From Adineta steineri (taxonomy: Eukaryota; Rotifera; Eurotatoria; Adinetida; Adinetidae): 64,000 nt of DNA. The stretch spans positions 62,001-126,000 of the forward strand of contig CAJNOI010000176.1 in assembly GCA_905250115.1 (NCBI GenBank), read 5' to 3'. A program made the translations under genes and the position numbers. The notes under the pieces were generated by a model. That model was not told the DNA's origin. It saw only the letters and a list, made by a program, of their open reading frames with translations, and did not search any database. How positions within the stretch are numbered: position 1 is the first letter of the stretch; each line of letters starts with the position of its first letter. Below are positions 10,367-21,083 of the stretch, piece by piece.

Positions 10367-10606
10367 TTATTCAGTAACGAGGCCTCGCAGCCTGTTTGTG
10401 CTCAGAAGTTTACTTTCATCAGTGATTTTATAATAATCAAATGTGCACCAGTCGTTTAGTGATTGGCCTGCAAATATAAGTCGTAGGCCCTTTGGTTCGA
10501 TGCCTATTCTTGCTGCGGCGTGTTCTCTGAACTTTTCGATTGTATCCGAGGCATTCACTTCGAAGGTCAGAGTGATACAGTCTATTGATTCCAGATAAAT
10601 TTTCAT
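10367..10606 (-). CDS. Ubiquitin-like protein without Gly-Gly terminus (copy B)
   Basis: 79 aa from the conserved MKIY start; the open frame extends upstream only to a GTG codon. The core FAGQSLNDWCTFDYYKIT follows the ubiquitin pattern, with Lys48 replaced by Gln and the Lys63 position by Asp. The tail NRLRGLVTE keeps LRG but has Leu in place of Gly76 plus three extra residues. It is closer to copy C than to copy A (shared AAARIGI/AAAKIGI, LNDW, DYYKITDE and LVTE tail). Promoter, leader and 3' flank are duplicated along with the gene. Function unknown beyond the fold. Confidence 0.8.
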   Translation of the reverse strand: MKIYLESIDCITLTFEVNASDTIEKFREHAAARIGIEPKGLRLIFAGQSLNDWCTFDYYKITDESKLLSTNRLRGLVTE

Positions 10607-10696
10607 ATTCTCAGAATAGAACAAGCGATTTAACGGAGTATTCAACACAAATTTGAATCAAGAATTGAATGAGTATGGCTTCAAAAAAAGTGCTGC

Positions 10697-10704
10697 TTTT
10701 TATA
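10697..10704 (-). promoter_or_regulatory. TATA box of ubiquitin-like copy B
   Basis: TATAAAAAG on the minus strand about 95 bp before the MKIY start, in the same block as in copy A. Confidence 0.5.
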
Positions 10705-11500
10705 CGATGGTGAGTTGTTAAAAAATTCAACGTATTGTTTAAGTTGTTTTTTTCCTTTTTGCATTACTGGCTGGTAAAAAAAGCACGTGAGTCATTTGCT
10801 GACACATTGAATAATCGTCGACAAAAAAACAGTTGGCAATTATTATAGAAAGAGAGAAAAATATTGTTGCTCCTGCTGTTATGTTTGATTTTGCGTTGCT
10901 CATGAAAAGCTTCTCATATTGAGTTATTTGAATTTATCAAACAATTAGCTACTGATTAAAATGTACTTTGAAATAAGCAAGAGTGTATTTGCTGCATTAC
11001 ATAAATGGTTTCAGTTGACCCATGCATTCTTTCTTCGCTTTTGACGAGCAAAAGATGAAAGGTAAATATGATAATTTCTGTTGACTCTCAACAATTGATT
11101 TTTTCTAATTTCTTGAAAAAGAAGCGATACATCCTGAGAGTGTGAGTGAGGATAGGTATCGCTAATATGATCCTCATCTGTTAACATTTCGAGAAAATTA
11201 TTTATCCTTATAGCTCTTGATTTAAATACATAACAACAAACGCATCACACATTATATGTTGTGACGATTTCTAATATCTAGAATCACATCGTTTTCATAC
11301 AGAGCAAGCGCTTATAATACTCGGTCATCAACGAATATAACAAGGACAAAATACGATGGGAACAAAGTATCACATGGTGTATGAAATAAGGATAAAAAGA
11401 TAATGATAATACATAAAATGTGAAAAAAAGAAGACAAACGCCGTTATAACTTCGATAATTTTTCAGATTGTAAGATACATATTAGTGTTTTTGCAACAAT
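10705..11500. other. Duplicated 5' flank and intergenic DNA
   Basis: About 10,980-11,160 resembles the region upstream of copy C (about 39,783-40,040), so the duplicated segment extends beyond the gene to the hairpin element at 11132-11180. The rest shows no coding signal. Confidence 0.5.
11132..11180. repeat. Telomere-like hairpin element (copy 5, half)
   Basis: TCCTGAGAGTGTGAGTGAGG followed by ATAGGTATCGCTAATATGAT. Only the G-rich arm and centre of the 10111-10190 type remain. Confidence 0.45.
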
Positions 11501-12652
11501 ATGATTTTAATTATATATGATGAATATCCATTTTTTATTGAAAAAGTGGTAAGTAAAGAATTATTACATGGTGTATTTCCAAATACATTAACCGACATAC
11601 AAAAGAACTATATCAAAACAATATTTAATGAAGTTATGTTTATCAATGATTATCAAAAAAATATTAGAGAAACTCTTTATGAATTATTTGAAAAATATAA
11701 ATATACAAAATTAATTGCTCCAAGAGAAACTGATTTATTATTAGCTGGAGAATTAAGAGATAAATATGGAATTAACGGACAAACATTATTTAGTGCTATG
11801 TGTTTTCGTGATAAAGTTTTAATGAAAACTATATTACAAAAATCGAATATACGAGTTCCAAAATTTAAATTAATTCAAAATCAAAAAGATATAGATGATT
11901 ATCTTATAGAAACTAATCATATTTATCCTGTTGTTATAAAACCAACATCAATGTCTGGTTCACGAGATGTAACAATAATAAAATCATATGATGAAATTCA
12001 TGAATGGTTAAATAAATATGACTTTAATAGTAATACTTGGCAAATTGAAGAATATATTTCAGGAGATTTTTATCATATTGATGGATTAATTCAAGATGGA
12101 AATATTATTTCAATATGGCCATCGAAATATGTTAGACCTTGTGCTGAAATATCCTATGAAAAATTAGATTGTTCTTATATTATACCACATGATCATTTTT
12201 TATTACAACCGTTATGTTTATTTACTAAAAATGTTCTACATGAATTACAATTATATTCAAAATATAAATTAAATTCAGCTTTTCATATGGAACTTTTTTA
12301 TAGTAATAATGAAATTGTATTTTGTGAAGTAGCAAGTAGAGTTGGAGGTTGTAGAATACATGAAAATTGGAGTCGAGCATTTGATATAGATTTATATGAA
12401 CAACATATTAATATGTCATTCGATTATAAAATTAATATTGAACAACCAATGAAACCAAAATTATTGATAGGTACATTACGAATTCCATCAAAACGTGGAA
12501 CTATTATTAAAATACCAAGTGTAGTCAATAGTGATATTAAGGGTATAGATGGATATATATGTCATAGACCTGTTGGTTCTATTGTTGATTTGAAAACAGA
12601 AGATGGTTTTTCGGTAAATCTGATTTTTAGTTTTATTACTGGAAAGAATGAA
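11501..12652 (+). CDS. ATP-grasp ligase, 5' part (interrupted)
   Basis: 384 codons are open before the assembly gap. The pre-ATP-grasp part contains APRETDLLLAGELRDKYG and the loop FRDKVLMKTILQ; the ATP-binding part has PVVIKPTSMSGSRDVTII, QIEEYISGDFYHIDG, AFHMELFYSNNEIVFCEVAS and RVGG. This order matches carboxylate-amine ligases of the ATP-grasp superfamily (carnosine synthase-like or bacterial amino-acid ligases), which join a carboxylate and an amine through an acyl-phosphate. The frame ends at ITGKNE next to the gap. The sequence beyond the gap belongs to a retrotransposon, so the apparent fusion is an artefact. A likely 3' remnant lies at 17391-17523. Confidence 0.75.
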
Positions 12653-12752
12653 NNNNNNNNNNNNNNNNNNNNNNNNNNNNNNNNNNNNNNNNNNNNNNNN
12701 NNNNNNNNNNNNNNNNNNNNNNNNNNNNNNNNNNNNNNNNNNNNNNNNNNNN
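12653..12752. other. Assembly gap (100 N)
   Basis: Exactly 100 Ns, the conventional size for a gap of unknown length. It hides the 5' end of the retrotransposon and the left insertion junction. Confidence 0.95.
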
Positions 12753-14233
12753 AAAGTGGTAGTACTATTCGTCCTCAATTATTACATCATCATAATGGTG
12801 ATGATACAGTTAATGATAATGCGAATACGAATTTAAATGTTAATAATCATGTTACTACTACTTCATCAGTAATTTCAAATAATTTTACAACAGGTCATAA
12901 TCAAAAGCAACAATTATTAACAACAGCTTCAGCTCGTTATGCGTTGACACGTTTTCCTTTTCCACCACACATAGTTCGATTTAAATCTACCAATGTTTCA
13001 ATTACTCATTTTAAAGCAGAGGTGATCAAGCATTATAAATCTGATCATAATCTTACTATTGAAGTTATTAGTTGTCGAAGGTCCACCATCAAATGCAATA
13101 ACAATGAAATGGATGTTTTATTATATGTTAAAGATTCAACCGCTTTTGCTGCTTTATTAGATCATTCGAAATGGCCATTGATGATTTGTGGTGAACAGTT
13201 CATTTTTCCTTCTGTTCCTTCTATTCCTCCACAATTGTCTTTGATTATTAAAAATGTTGATATTCATTTAGATTTTGATGAATTTTCTTTGGATCTTAAA
13301 AATTTATATCCTAGTATTCAGAATGTTATTCGTATGAAAAATAAATTTAGTAATGATATTAAAATGGTGAAATTAGAATTGACTTGTGCTAAAGCAAGAG
13401 ATGATTTATTAAATAATAAACTGGTATATGTTAATTATAGTTGTTATGAAATTGAAGAATATATTGCTCCTGTGAATGTTTTAATATGTTCAAAATGTTG
13501 TTCAATAGGACATTTTCGTCGTCAATGTACTGAACAAGATGAAACTTGTAAATCCTGTGGTCAATCTTTTAAAGATTTAAAAATGCATCATTGTTCATCT
13601 ATTATTAAATGTAAACATTGCAATGGTGATCATCTATCTAACTCTATGAAATGCCCTGTTGTTAAAACCTTTCGTGCTGATCTTACAAAAAAATTGATGA
13701 ACATCAATAATAATGTTACTTCATATTCTTCGTCTATTGCAGCTAATATAGCTAATAATAACACGTCTCAACATATTAATATTGATTTTCCTCGTACAGC
13801 AGCTCCGTGGGCACCATCCAGTAATCCAATGGATTTAAAATTAAATACTCTTATATCAGGTCTTTCTCAAGTTAATGAAACTTTAAGTAAATTGTGTGTT
13901 ACAAATCAAGGTTTTCAACAATTTATGATTGAAAAAAATGAAAATGATAAAAGAATTAATAATGAAATTGATGATCTTAAATCTATTAATAATAAAATGG
14001 ATCAAGATGTATTGGTATTGAATGAAAAGGTGAATGATTTGGACAAATTGATGAAATCAAATGATGGTATTTTTAAACAATTTTTATTTCCTATGTTAGA
14101 TGATATTCTAAAATTTATTGATACTAAGAATATGGGAAGAGGTGGTAAAACTGTTGATCCTGATTTAAAAAGTAAAATTGATCGTTTTCGTAATCAAATG
14201 TCCGATGCGATGGATGGTAAAAGCTTCATATAA
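12753..14233 (+). CDS. Retrotransposon ORF1: zinc-knuckle nucleic-acid-binding protein (5' partial)
   Basis: About 493 codons after the gap. A low-complexity Asn/Thr/His-rich start is followed by a domain beginning TRFPFPPHIVRFKS and by three Cys-rich motifs: CSKCCSIGHFRRQC (classical C-x2-C-x4-H-x4-C), then CKSCGQSFKDLKMHHC and CKHCNGDHLSNSMKC. A Gln/Asn/Lys-rich region with heptad-like repeats near the C-terminus (LNEKVNDLDKLMKSND) suggests a coiled coil. This architecture is usual for Jockey-type ORF1 proteins, which bind element RNA. The start codon lies in the gap. Confidence 0.8.
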
Positions 14234-14349
14234 TGAATCTTTCACCTATTGCTTTACCTTTTTTTAGTTGTTCCTAATTTTTAAATTGTAATAAAAGAGA
14301 TTTGTTTTTACGTAGAGCTAAGTTGAATCTTTCTCATTTTGATTTTAAT

Positions 14350-17226
14350 ATGTTTTGTTTGATTCTCTCAGAGTGGGAAAGTTGTTCTCTTTTATCTTCA
14401 TGTTTTTCGATTTGGAAAAAATACGTGTGTGTTGATTCATCTTCGATTTTTTCTCCTTTAAATATTCTTATGTTCAATGTGCGTGGTTTAGATATACGTT
14501 ATCAAGAAGTTTTGCTTCTTATTTCATCTTTTAATACTGATGTTATCATACTTTTAGAAACTGGATGCATTGATTTATCTGATTATAGACAAATGTTTTG
14601 TGAATTTAAAATTTTTCAACAATCTGGTGAAAACAGTAATGGTGGTATTTTGATTTTGGTTCGGAATGGAATTATGGTAAAAAGAGTAGAATGTAAGTTA
14701 CCTAATGTATGTGTCATTGATGTTGAGTTAGAGGAAGATCTTAGAATAATAGGTGTATATGCGCCTGATAGTCGTTCATGGAGTTGGGAGGATCTATCTC
14801 CTTTTGTTAATGATAAAAGTGTTGTATATGGTGATTTCAATGTAGATTTAGAGCAAGATGGTGTTATAGCTGACAATTTGTTGGATTGGGCTGACTCATT
14901 GTTTTTATCTCCTTTTATACCTGATGATCCTACTTCTCTTAGATCAGATAGAAAGATTGATTATGCTTTTTCAAATATTAATGGAATTGATATTCAAACG
15001 CATAAAATGAAAACTACTAGTGACCATAGTCCAGTAATTTCAGTTCTACCTATGAAATGTAGGAAACAGGTTAACGGTAAATCAATTCATTGGAAAGTTT
15101 ATAGTTTATTTACAGAATATACATTTCAATTTTGGGAAAAGTGTTGGTGTTTTGAAAATATTGATGTTTCTTATAATGATTATATTCAATTTCTTAGTCT
15201 TCTTACAGCCCGTTGTACAGTAATTTTTCCGTTGAGCAAATATAGAATTGCTATTCCACCTTATATACGTTGCTCTATGTCTTATGTACGAGCTCTTTCT
15301 TTTCGTCAGAAGAGAACTAAGAGCTTAGATTTAAAACGAGAAGTATGTTACTTACGGAAAATTATTAAAAATGAACTTAAACTCTTTTTATCCTCTCAAC
15401 TGTCTTATGCTCTGCAACTAAGACATACAAGATCTCCTATATCTGTCTCTTTTTGGTCAAAGGCTAAACGTTTTATTAAACCAACTTCGTCCTCTCTTAA
15501 TGGTTTTATTGTTTCTTCAGGTGCAATTGTGAATGATTCTATTGGAATGTGTGATATAGCTGCTGATTTTTATGAAGATTTTTTCAGAAGATCTGATAAT
15601 ATAGTTAGACCACATCCTTATGTTGATGCACCATTGCTAGATTTTGATAATAAAGATGATCCTATTCCTGAAGTATCTTTAGATGAATTATTACAGGTGG
15701 TTGATAGTTTAAAAAAAAAGAAATCTTTAGATGCACATGGTTTGAGTAATTATATGTTCAATTTCTTACATTCATCGCATTGGTCATTTCTTCTTCATCT
15801 TTATAATCTTTCTTTTTCTTCAGCTGTTCTTCCTGTTGCATGGAAAGATACTAGAATTTTACTTTTAGCTAAAAAAGATTCAATTTGTTCACCTGCTTTA
15901 ACTCGTCCTATATCTTTATTAGATTGTTTTCAAAAAGTTGGTGAAAAATTGTTTCTATCTAGATTTCGTGATGTTCTTTATAGAAGAGGTTTACTTCCTA
16001 ACAATCAATCGGGGTTCCGTGAAGGGTTTAGGTTGCAGACAAGATTGTTGTTATTTTTTGATAATATCTATAGTCTGATGTCTAATAGTTCTCCAACGGT
16101 TACGTTATTTGTTGATTTCAAAAGTGCGTTTGATATGTTATGGCATGAAAGTTGTGTTGGTAAATTTCGTAAAATGGGCATTCCACCATCATTCACTAAT
16201 TGGATCAGAGCTTGGCTTGAGAATAGAAGAGGATTCATTGAAATTAATAGTGTAAAATCTAGATGGTTTGGAATTGAAAAAGGTGGTCCCCAGGGAAGTT
16301 CCCTTACTCCTACTGTTTTTATATCATATCATGCTGATATGCCTGCTTTTCTTTCGTGGTCGTCGTCACATCTTTTTGCTGACGACTTGGCAGCTGTTGT
16401 TGCTGGTCAGATAGGATTGAAGTTTTCTATTCAATGTATAGATCTTGAGAAAAGACTCAAGTTATTTTGTGATCAACTTGAATACTATTGTATTCTTACA
16501 CTTCAACCGATAAACTATACGAAAACCGAAGCTTTATGGAGCACACGTGCTCCTTTTTCTCCTCAATTTGATATTATACTTGGTGGTCATACAATTAAGT
16601 GGACAAAAGAGTTTAAATATCTTGGATATTATATTACTCCTAGGTTAGGATGGGGCAAACTAATCCATATGTCTATGTTGAAAATTAGACAAAGATTATG
16701 TCTCATTAATTCTTTTCGCTTTTTTGGTAAAACATCTAGGGTTCTTAGAAGAGCTTTATTTTCTTCTTATGTTTTACCATTGTTTACATGGTTATATCCT
16801 GTGTTTCCTCTTCTTACAGATCTTCAACGTGCTCATCTGAGTCATTTTTATTTCACTTGTCTTAAACGTGTTTTATTTTGTCTTGGTTGGAAGGATTTTC
16901 TTTTTGCGTATTTGTTTGATGAGTCATCACTTGATGATAGATGTTATCGTTATTGGAATAAATATTTATGTGCTCTAGCTGATTCTATAGATGGTGAAAT
17001 GCTTTTTGAAAATGCTTCATTGAATAGGTTTCGTCAGTCTTGGGTGGAGAGAGAGTATTCTATTAGATGCTTACATATTTCTAAAAGATTTGTTGATAAC
17101 ATTTCAGTATTGGAAAGATGTATGGATTGGATTTCTTCGAATTCTTCTCTTTCTTCTTTACCTTCATATGATATGGAGGAGGTTCAACTCCTCCGTCTTT
17201 TTCCTGAATCGTTTTTTGTATATTAG
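14350..17226 (+). CDS. Retrotransposon ORF2: endonuclease/reverse transcriptase
   Basis: 958 aa from the first in-frame ATG, 117 nt after ORF1. The N-terminal apurinic-type endonuclease shows NVRGL, LLETG, GGILILV, GVYAPDS, GDFNVD, KIDYAFSN and SDHSPV. The reverse transcriptase shows RPISLLDCFQKVGEKL, NQSGFREGF, VDFKSAFDMLW, GGPQGSSLTP and the catalytic FADD box in SHLFADDLAAVVAG, followed by the thumb (KYLGYYITPRLGWG). Key acidic residues are present and no stop or frameshift is seen, so the enzyme could be functional. Expected role: target nicking and target-primed reverse transcription. Confidence 0.9.
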   Translation: MFCLILSEWESCSLLSSCFSIWKKYVCVDSSSIFSPLNILMFNVRGLDIRYQEVLLLISSFNTDVIILLETGCIDLSDYRQMFCEFKIFQQSGENSNGGILILVRNGIMVKRVECKLPNVCVIDVELEEDLRIIGVYAPDSRSWSWEDLSPFVNDKSVVYGDFNVDLEQDGVIADNLLDWADSLFLSPFIPDDPTSLRSDRKIDYAFSNINGIDIQTHKMKTTSDHSPVISVLPMKCRKQVNGKSIHWKVYSLFTEYTFQFWEKCWCFENIDVSYNDYIQFLSLLTARCTVIFPLSKYRIAIPPYIRCSMSYVRALSFRQKRTKSLDLKREVCYLRKIIKNELKLFLSSQLSYALQLRHTRSPISVSFWSKAKRFIKPTSSSLNGFIVSSGAIVNDSIGMCDIAADFYEDFFRRSDNIVRPHPYVDAPLLDFDNKDDPIPEVSLDELLQVVDSLKKKKSLDAHGLSNYMFNFLHSSHWSFLLHLYNLSFSSAVLPVAWKDTRILLLAKKDSICSPALTRPISLLDCFQKVGEKLFLSRFRDVLYRRGLLPNNQSGFREGFRLQTRLLLFFDNIYSLMSNSSPTVTLFVDFKSAFDMLWHESCVGKFRKMGIPPSFTNWIRAWLENRRGFIEINSVKSRWFGIEKGGPQGSSLTPTVFISYHADMPAFLSWSSSHLFADDLAAVVAGQIGLKFSIQCIDLEKRLKLFCDQLEYYCILTLQPINYTKTEALWSTRAPFSPQFDIILGGHTIKWTKEFKYLGYYITPRLGWGKLIHMSMLKIRQRLCLINSFRFFGKTSRVLRRALFSSYVLPLFTWLYPVFPLLTDLQRAHLSHFYFTCLKRVLFCLGWKDFLFAYLFDESSLDDRCYRYWNKYLCALADSIDGEMLFENASLNRFRQSWVEREYSIRCLHISKRFVDNISVLERCMDWISSNSSLSSLPSYDMEEVQLLRLFPESFFVY

Positions 17227-17390
17227 TTAGTTGTTATCTCTGTCGTTTTTCATTTGTTCATGTGTTTATGTTTTTTTTTCTTCTCTAGTTGTTCTTGTTA
17301 GTTTTTATCTTTTCATTCTTTCTATTATTTTATGTACTGTAAGGACCTTCTGGTCGTCAGTTTATGCGCAAATAAAAAAAAAAAAAAAAA

Positions 17391-17523
17391 GAAAAGTATA
17401 CTAATGCGTGTGGAGATGAATGAAAAAGAAATGGATATATATGAATATAGTAAGAAAAAGTACATGTTGCGACAAATTAATGTTCAATTACTCACTAACG
17501 TTATCACAGAAATTATTAGGTAG
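17391..17523 (+). pseudogene. Likely 3' remnant of the interrupted ATP-grasp gene
   Basis: Directly after the poly(A) tract an open frame reads ILMRVEMNEKEMDIYEYSKK and runs about 24 further codons to TAG at 17521-17523. Its composition suits an ATP-grasp C-terminal helix, and it could continue ITGKNE from before the gap. This is inference from position and style, not from a recognised motif. Confidence 0.4.
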
Positions 17524-17561
17524 TCGTGGATTTAAGTGATGAAACTGTCATCCACTCCAGT

Positions 17562-17819
17562 TATCCTTGTCTTTGATAGTTGTCCTCATCAACGTTTGTC
17601 TTGTTAATACTCTCTTTTGTTTGTCGAGCCATCCCATTATGTAAAATTTTTCGGGATGAATATATCCTTGCCTTTGATGAATGTCCTTATGAACGTTTGT
17701 ATATAATACATTTATTCTTCTGTTCAACTGTCGCTCTTATCAACGTTTGAATATAATAATTTTATCCTTCTGTTCAATTGTCGCTCTTATCAATGTTTGT
17801 ATATAATACTTTTATCCTT
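17562..17819 (+). repeat. Minisatellite of ~51-bp units
   Basis: About four to five diverged units of the type TATCCTTCTGTTCAATTGTC + GCTCTTATCAACGTTTGTAT + ATAATACTTT. The next unit is interrupted by the 5.8-kb element and resumes on its far side at 23612. Confidence 0.65.
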
Positions 17820-17982
17820 GCCTTTAATGGTCGGGATAAGATACATATAAATGCACCTACATATAAAAAATCGCCATTGCTATAAGTTGTGTCTTGTCCT
17901 CCATAATGATGCATTTTAGCGATAGATGGCGCCAACTACCAGTAAGTCGATAAAACTTCAAGACTAAAACTACATTGTTGTC

Positions 17983-18135
17983 GAACCTTCGAGAACATTC
18001 TTCGGTATTTTAGAATGTTCTAGAATGTTCTAGAAGGCAATTTTTGTGCCATTTAAAAAATTAATTAGAAGGCAACTTTTGAGACATTTAATTAATATTC
18101 TAGAGCTTTTTCGAACATTCTAGAATTTTCTGGAA
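17983..18135. promoter_or_regulatory. Clusters of heat-shock-element-like pentamers
   Basis: Three clusters of alternating GAA/TTC at 5-bp spacing: 17983-18000 (four units), 18013-18035 (five perfect units) and 18113-18135 (five units). Heat-shock factor trimers need three such units. A three-unit match lies in the right arm at 23413-23425. Activity is not shown. Confidence 0.6.
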
Positions 18136-18189
18136 CATTTCGAGAATATTGTAAAATACTGAAGACACATACTGTCTGTGATTTCGAAG

Positions 18190-18545
18190 TATTTATTACA
18201 ACATGGTATCTATAACTTTTTAAGGGCTGTCCAGACATGATATCCACAACATTTTAAGGGTTATCTGGACATAGTATATATAACTTTTTAAGGGCTATCT
18301 AGGCATACTATGCGTAATTTTTAAAGGGCTATACAGGCGTGGCAATCATAGTTTTTAAAGGTCTATCTGGACATGATATCTATAACTGTTAAAGGGTTAT
18401 CCAGATATGATATTTGTAACTTTTTAAATGATATCTCAAAATGATATCGACAACTTTTTAAGGACTATCTAGATATAATATTTGTAGCTTTTTGAGGTTT
18501 ATCTAGACATGACAATCATACTTTTTTGAAAGGCACCTAGAAATA
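18190..18545 (+). repeat. Left subterminal array of ~34-bp repeats
   Basis: About ten diverged units with the pattern TATAACTTTTTAAGGGCTAT + CTGGACATGATA. Each unit differs at several positions. Confidence 0.7.
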
Positions 18546-19459
18546 GTGGGAAGAAGAGAGTAGTGATATTTTCATGCACTATTACCATATCAGGTTCCAG
18601 CATTTCAATCTCATTTTGTTTTCCCGTATAAGCTGGAGTAGGATGTGATAGATTAAAAATATTCTCCAGAGTTCAGATTTCGTTTCGGAATTGTTTCATG
18701 TGTTGAGTGCCATCGTTTTTTAAGAGACGTCAGTCTTATGTGATACAACAAAGGCATCAGCGTATTGCTCGATAATTCTTGTGAGCGATACTGATTTTTA
18801 TTGTCTTCATCATGGAGCTTATGTTATTGCGATGCCTTCTTTTTGACTATACAATGATATGTATCAAGTAAGCTATGTTGTCAATGCTCATGTGCTCTCG
18901 TTAATCTCAAGTACAATATTCATTATCAATGAGATTGATGTTCATGTGTTAATAATATTTGCATAATGGTAATGATCGAGATAATATTTTTCATCTGCGT
19001 TAAAATGGATGCATAGATTTTATCAACATATATTCTACACAAAGACAAATTCGGGCAAAATTTGAGACTGCTTCGCAGGGTGTTCGCTGCCACGAAAAAC
19101 AAGATTATTATTTAGCAATATAAATTATCGGATTTTTGACTATAAGCGTTTCCTAACCTCATATGTGAGAGCCTAATGTTTGATACTCTTCATACAGTTT
19201 GTTCTCATCCCGCTTCTTCCGTAAATACTTTAGCAATTGCTGTAGCTATTATGAGTATGTTGCATTGCTTCGTAGAAATATTTGTGAGCCTAAAAGACAT
19301 AATTGTTAACCACAGTTTTCAATTATTTTTTCTGCACTGTATATGGCCTTGTATAATCTTGCTTTGTATTTTCTCTAACGAGAAATCAATACGCACGAAT
19401 CACAGTAAGGTATCAACTTCATTTTTTCGACGATCGATATGTGGACAAGGATTAGTGAG

Positions 19460-20319
19460 CAGAGCACCTAATGGGCTGGGCTGAGCCCATAACCGCCCAG
19501 CCCAGCCCGGCCCAGCCCAGCCCATGGGTCAGATTTCTCAAAATAAAAAACCATGGGCTGGGCTGGGCTGACTCAATTTCTGATGGGCGGCCCATAAATT
19601 GAGTTTTAATTAAAATATTAAAATATACTATTACAAGCTGATGAACTAACAAGCTATTTGTCTCTGAAGCTCGATAAGTCTAAATTGTTTTTCAATTCTC
19701 TTGACTTTTAGAAAGATTATCAAGTAGCTTTTCCTATTTTATCAATACTTGCTAAGCACATACATTGGATTCCTGTATCTTCGGCAGCAGTCGAAAGGTG
19801 TTTCCGCTCAAGGGGTTTTATTGTTGATGAACGCCGATTAAGTTTAAGTCTTAATCAACAAGATAATATAGTAGTAATTCGTTCAATAAAAACTTTACAA
19901 AAGTAGTATGTTTTTTTCTGCGCCTGTTATTCCTTTATTAACAATATATTTTGCATTTATCTTGGGATTTATAATATTTTTGTTTGTTTTATATAAACTA
20001 TATTGCTGTACGAAAACTGATATACCTTCTTTTCTCTTTTGATTTATTTACACTTAAAAAATCTATTTGTTATCATGAAATTCAAGAAACTAATCGTGAT
20101 TAAACTTATAAAATAAAATAAAAAAGAACGATAATAAATACTTGTAATTAAACAGATAACGCAAACTATGTATACGCCAAATTTTAATAAGAAATGCAGC
20201 TCATGGGCGCCCGTGGGCTGGGCTACTTTTTGATGAAAGCCCAGCCCATGGGCCGGGCCGAAGTTTCATGGCCCATGGGTTGACTTTTTCAGGCCCAGCC
20301 CGGCCCATTAGGTGCTCTG
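19460..20319. mobile_element. Nested hAT transposon, internally deleted
   Basis: 860 bp with terminal inverted repeats CAGAGCACCTAATGGGC...GCCCATTAGGTGCTCTG and an exact 8-bp duplication TTAGTGAG on both sides (19452-19459, 20320-20327), the hAT hallmark. Subterminal GGGCTGGGC/GGGCCGGGC repeats are dense. It retains the end of a transposase. Confidence 0.85.
19712..19906 (+). pseudogene. hAT transposase C-terminal dimerisation domain (remnant)
   Basis: After a TTTTAG acceptor-like site the frame reads DYQVAFPILSILAKHIHWIP, then SSAAVERCFRSRGFIVDERR and LSLSLNQQDNIVVIRSIKTL before TAG. The pattern (S-A-x-x-E-R-x-F, R-x-x-L) is the hAT C-terminal dimerisation motif. The catalytic DDE part is absent, so this is a broken copy. 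Confidence 0.8.
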
Positions 20320-21083
20320 TTAGTGAGTATATATATGGGAAATCATGATTGTACAATATCAGTTAAAAATTTTTTTTAAGATACATAAACACTTAATTAT
20401 CATATCTATTAATTAGATTATCATGAAAGTGGAAGATATCTAAAAATATACAGCAAATACTAATGACAATGATCAACTTCTCTTTCCTTTCTGCCACTTT
20501 ATTTTTAGAGTTGATTCTATACTTCTATATCTGTTTTTAGTCAGATTATTTTATTCTGAACAAGCTCGATGAAAACATAGATAAAAGTATTTATAAAGTA
20601 TAGATTTTTGTCTGAAATAAACGCTTATTGCAATAAAAGTGACTGAATATTTTTTTAATAATTTCTACGTGACATTAAACTACGATAACATTATACTCAT
20701 TTATCTGAGTTTGCTCAAAGTATAGAAATAATTCACAAGAAGAATCATTCAAAGGATTACATATCAAAAGATTTTAGTATAAGTAGTTAGCTGTGGTGAT
20801 ATATTAAATTCATGTTTGATATACAATCAGAAAGTAGAGAGAATATTTAATCAATAAAAATTAGCAAAGCTATTTAAAAGTTTACACTAAAAACATTTTG
20901 AGGAACTTCAATCTCAAATGAATAAAATTGGTGAAAAATTTATAGTTTGATAGATACAAGCTATGCCAAGTGATACGATCGATACTAGATGAAAGTGAGA
21001 AAAGTTTGAAAGCATCAATAACATACGAAAATGCGGCCATTAATACTGATGCGATATTAGAATGAATTATCTTCGTGATTATA

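Larger units (their letters stand above)
12753..17390 (+). mobile_element. Non-LTR (LINE-type) retrotransposon, 5' end in gap
   Basis: Two ORFs in order (zinc-knuckle ORF1, endonuclease/reverse transcriptase ORF2), a 3' UTR and a 17-nt poly(A) tract at 17374-17390. Both visible ORFs are open, so the copy may be young. No RNase H domain is apparent, which fits Jockey/CR1/L2-like clades better than I/R1 clades with RNase H. The target duplication cannot be defined because the left junction is missing. Confidence 0.85.

Noticed and set aside
10607..10648. 14-residue extension of ubiquitin-like copy B
   Set aside because: It opens from GTG, not ATG, and copy A has no equivalent start.
11501..14233. 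A single 910-residue ATP-grasp/zinc-knuckle fusion protein
   Set aside because: The frame runs through 100 Ns of unknown length. The two halves belong to a host gene and a retrotransposon.
18190..18545. CRISPR-like array
   Set aside because: The ~34-bp units are diverged end to end without constant repeat/unique spacer structure, and the context is a eukaryotic transposon.
19176..19652. Two short ORFs on opposite strands around the hAT left end
   Set aside because: They cross the hAT border and read the GGGCTGGGC repeats; no domain is present.
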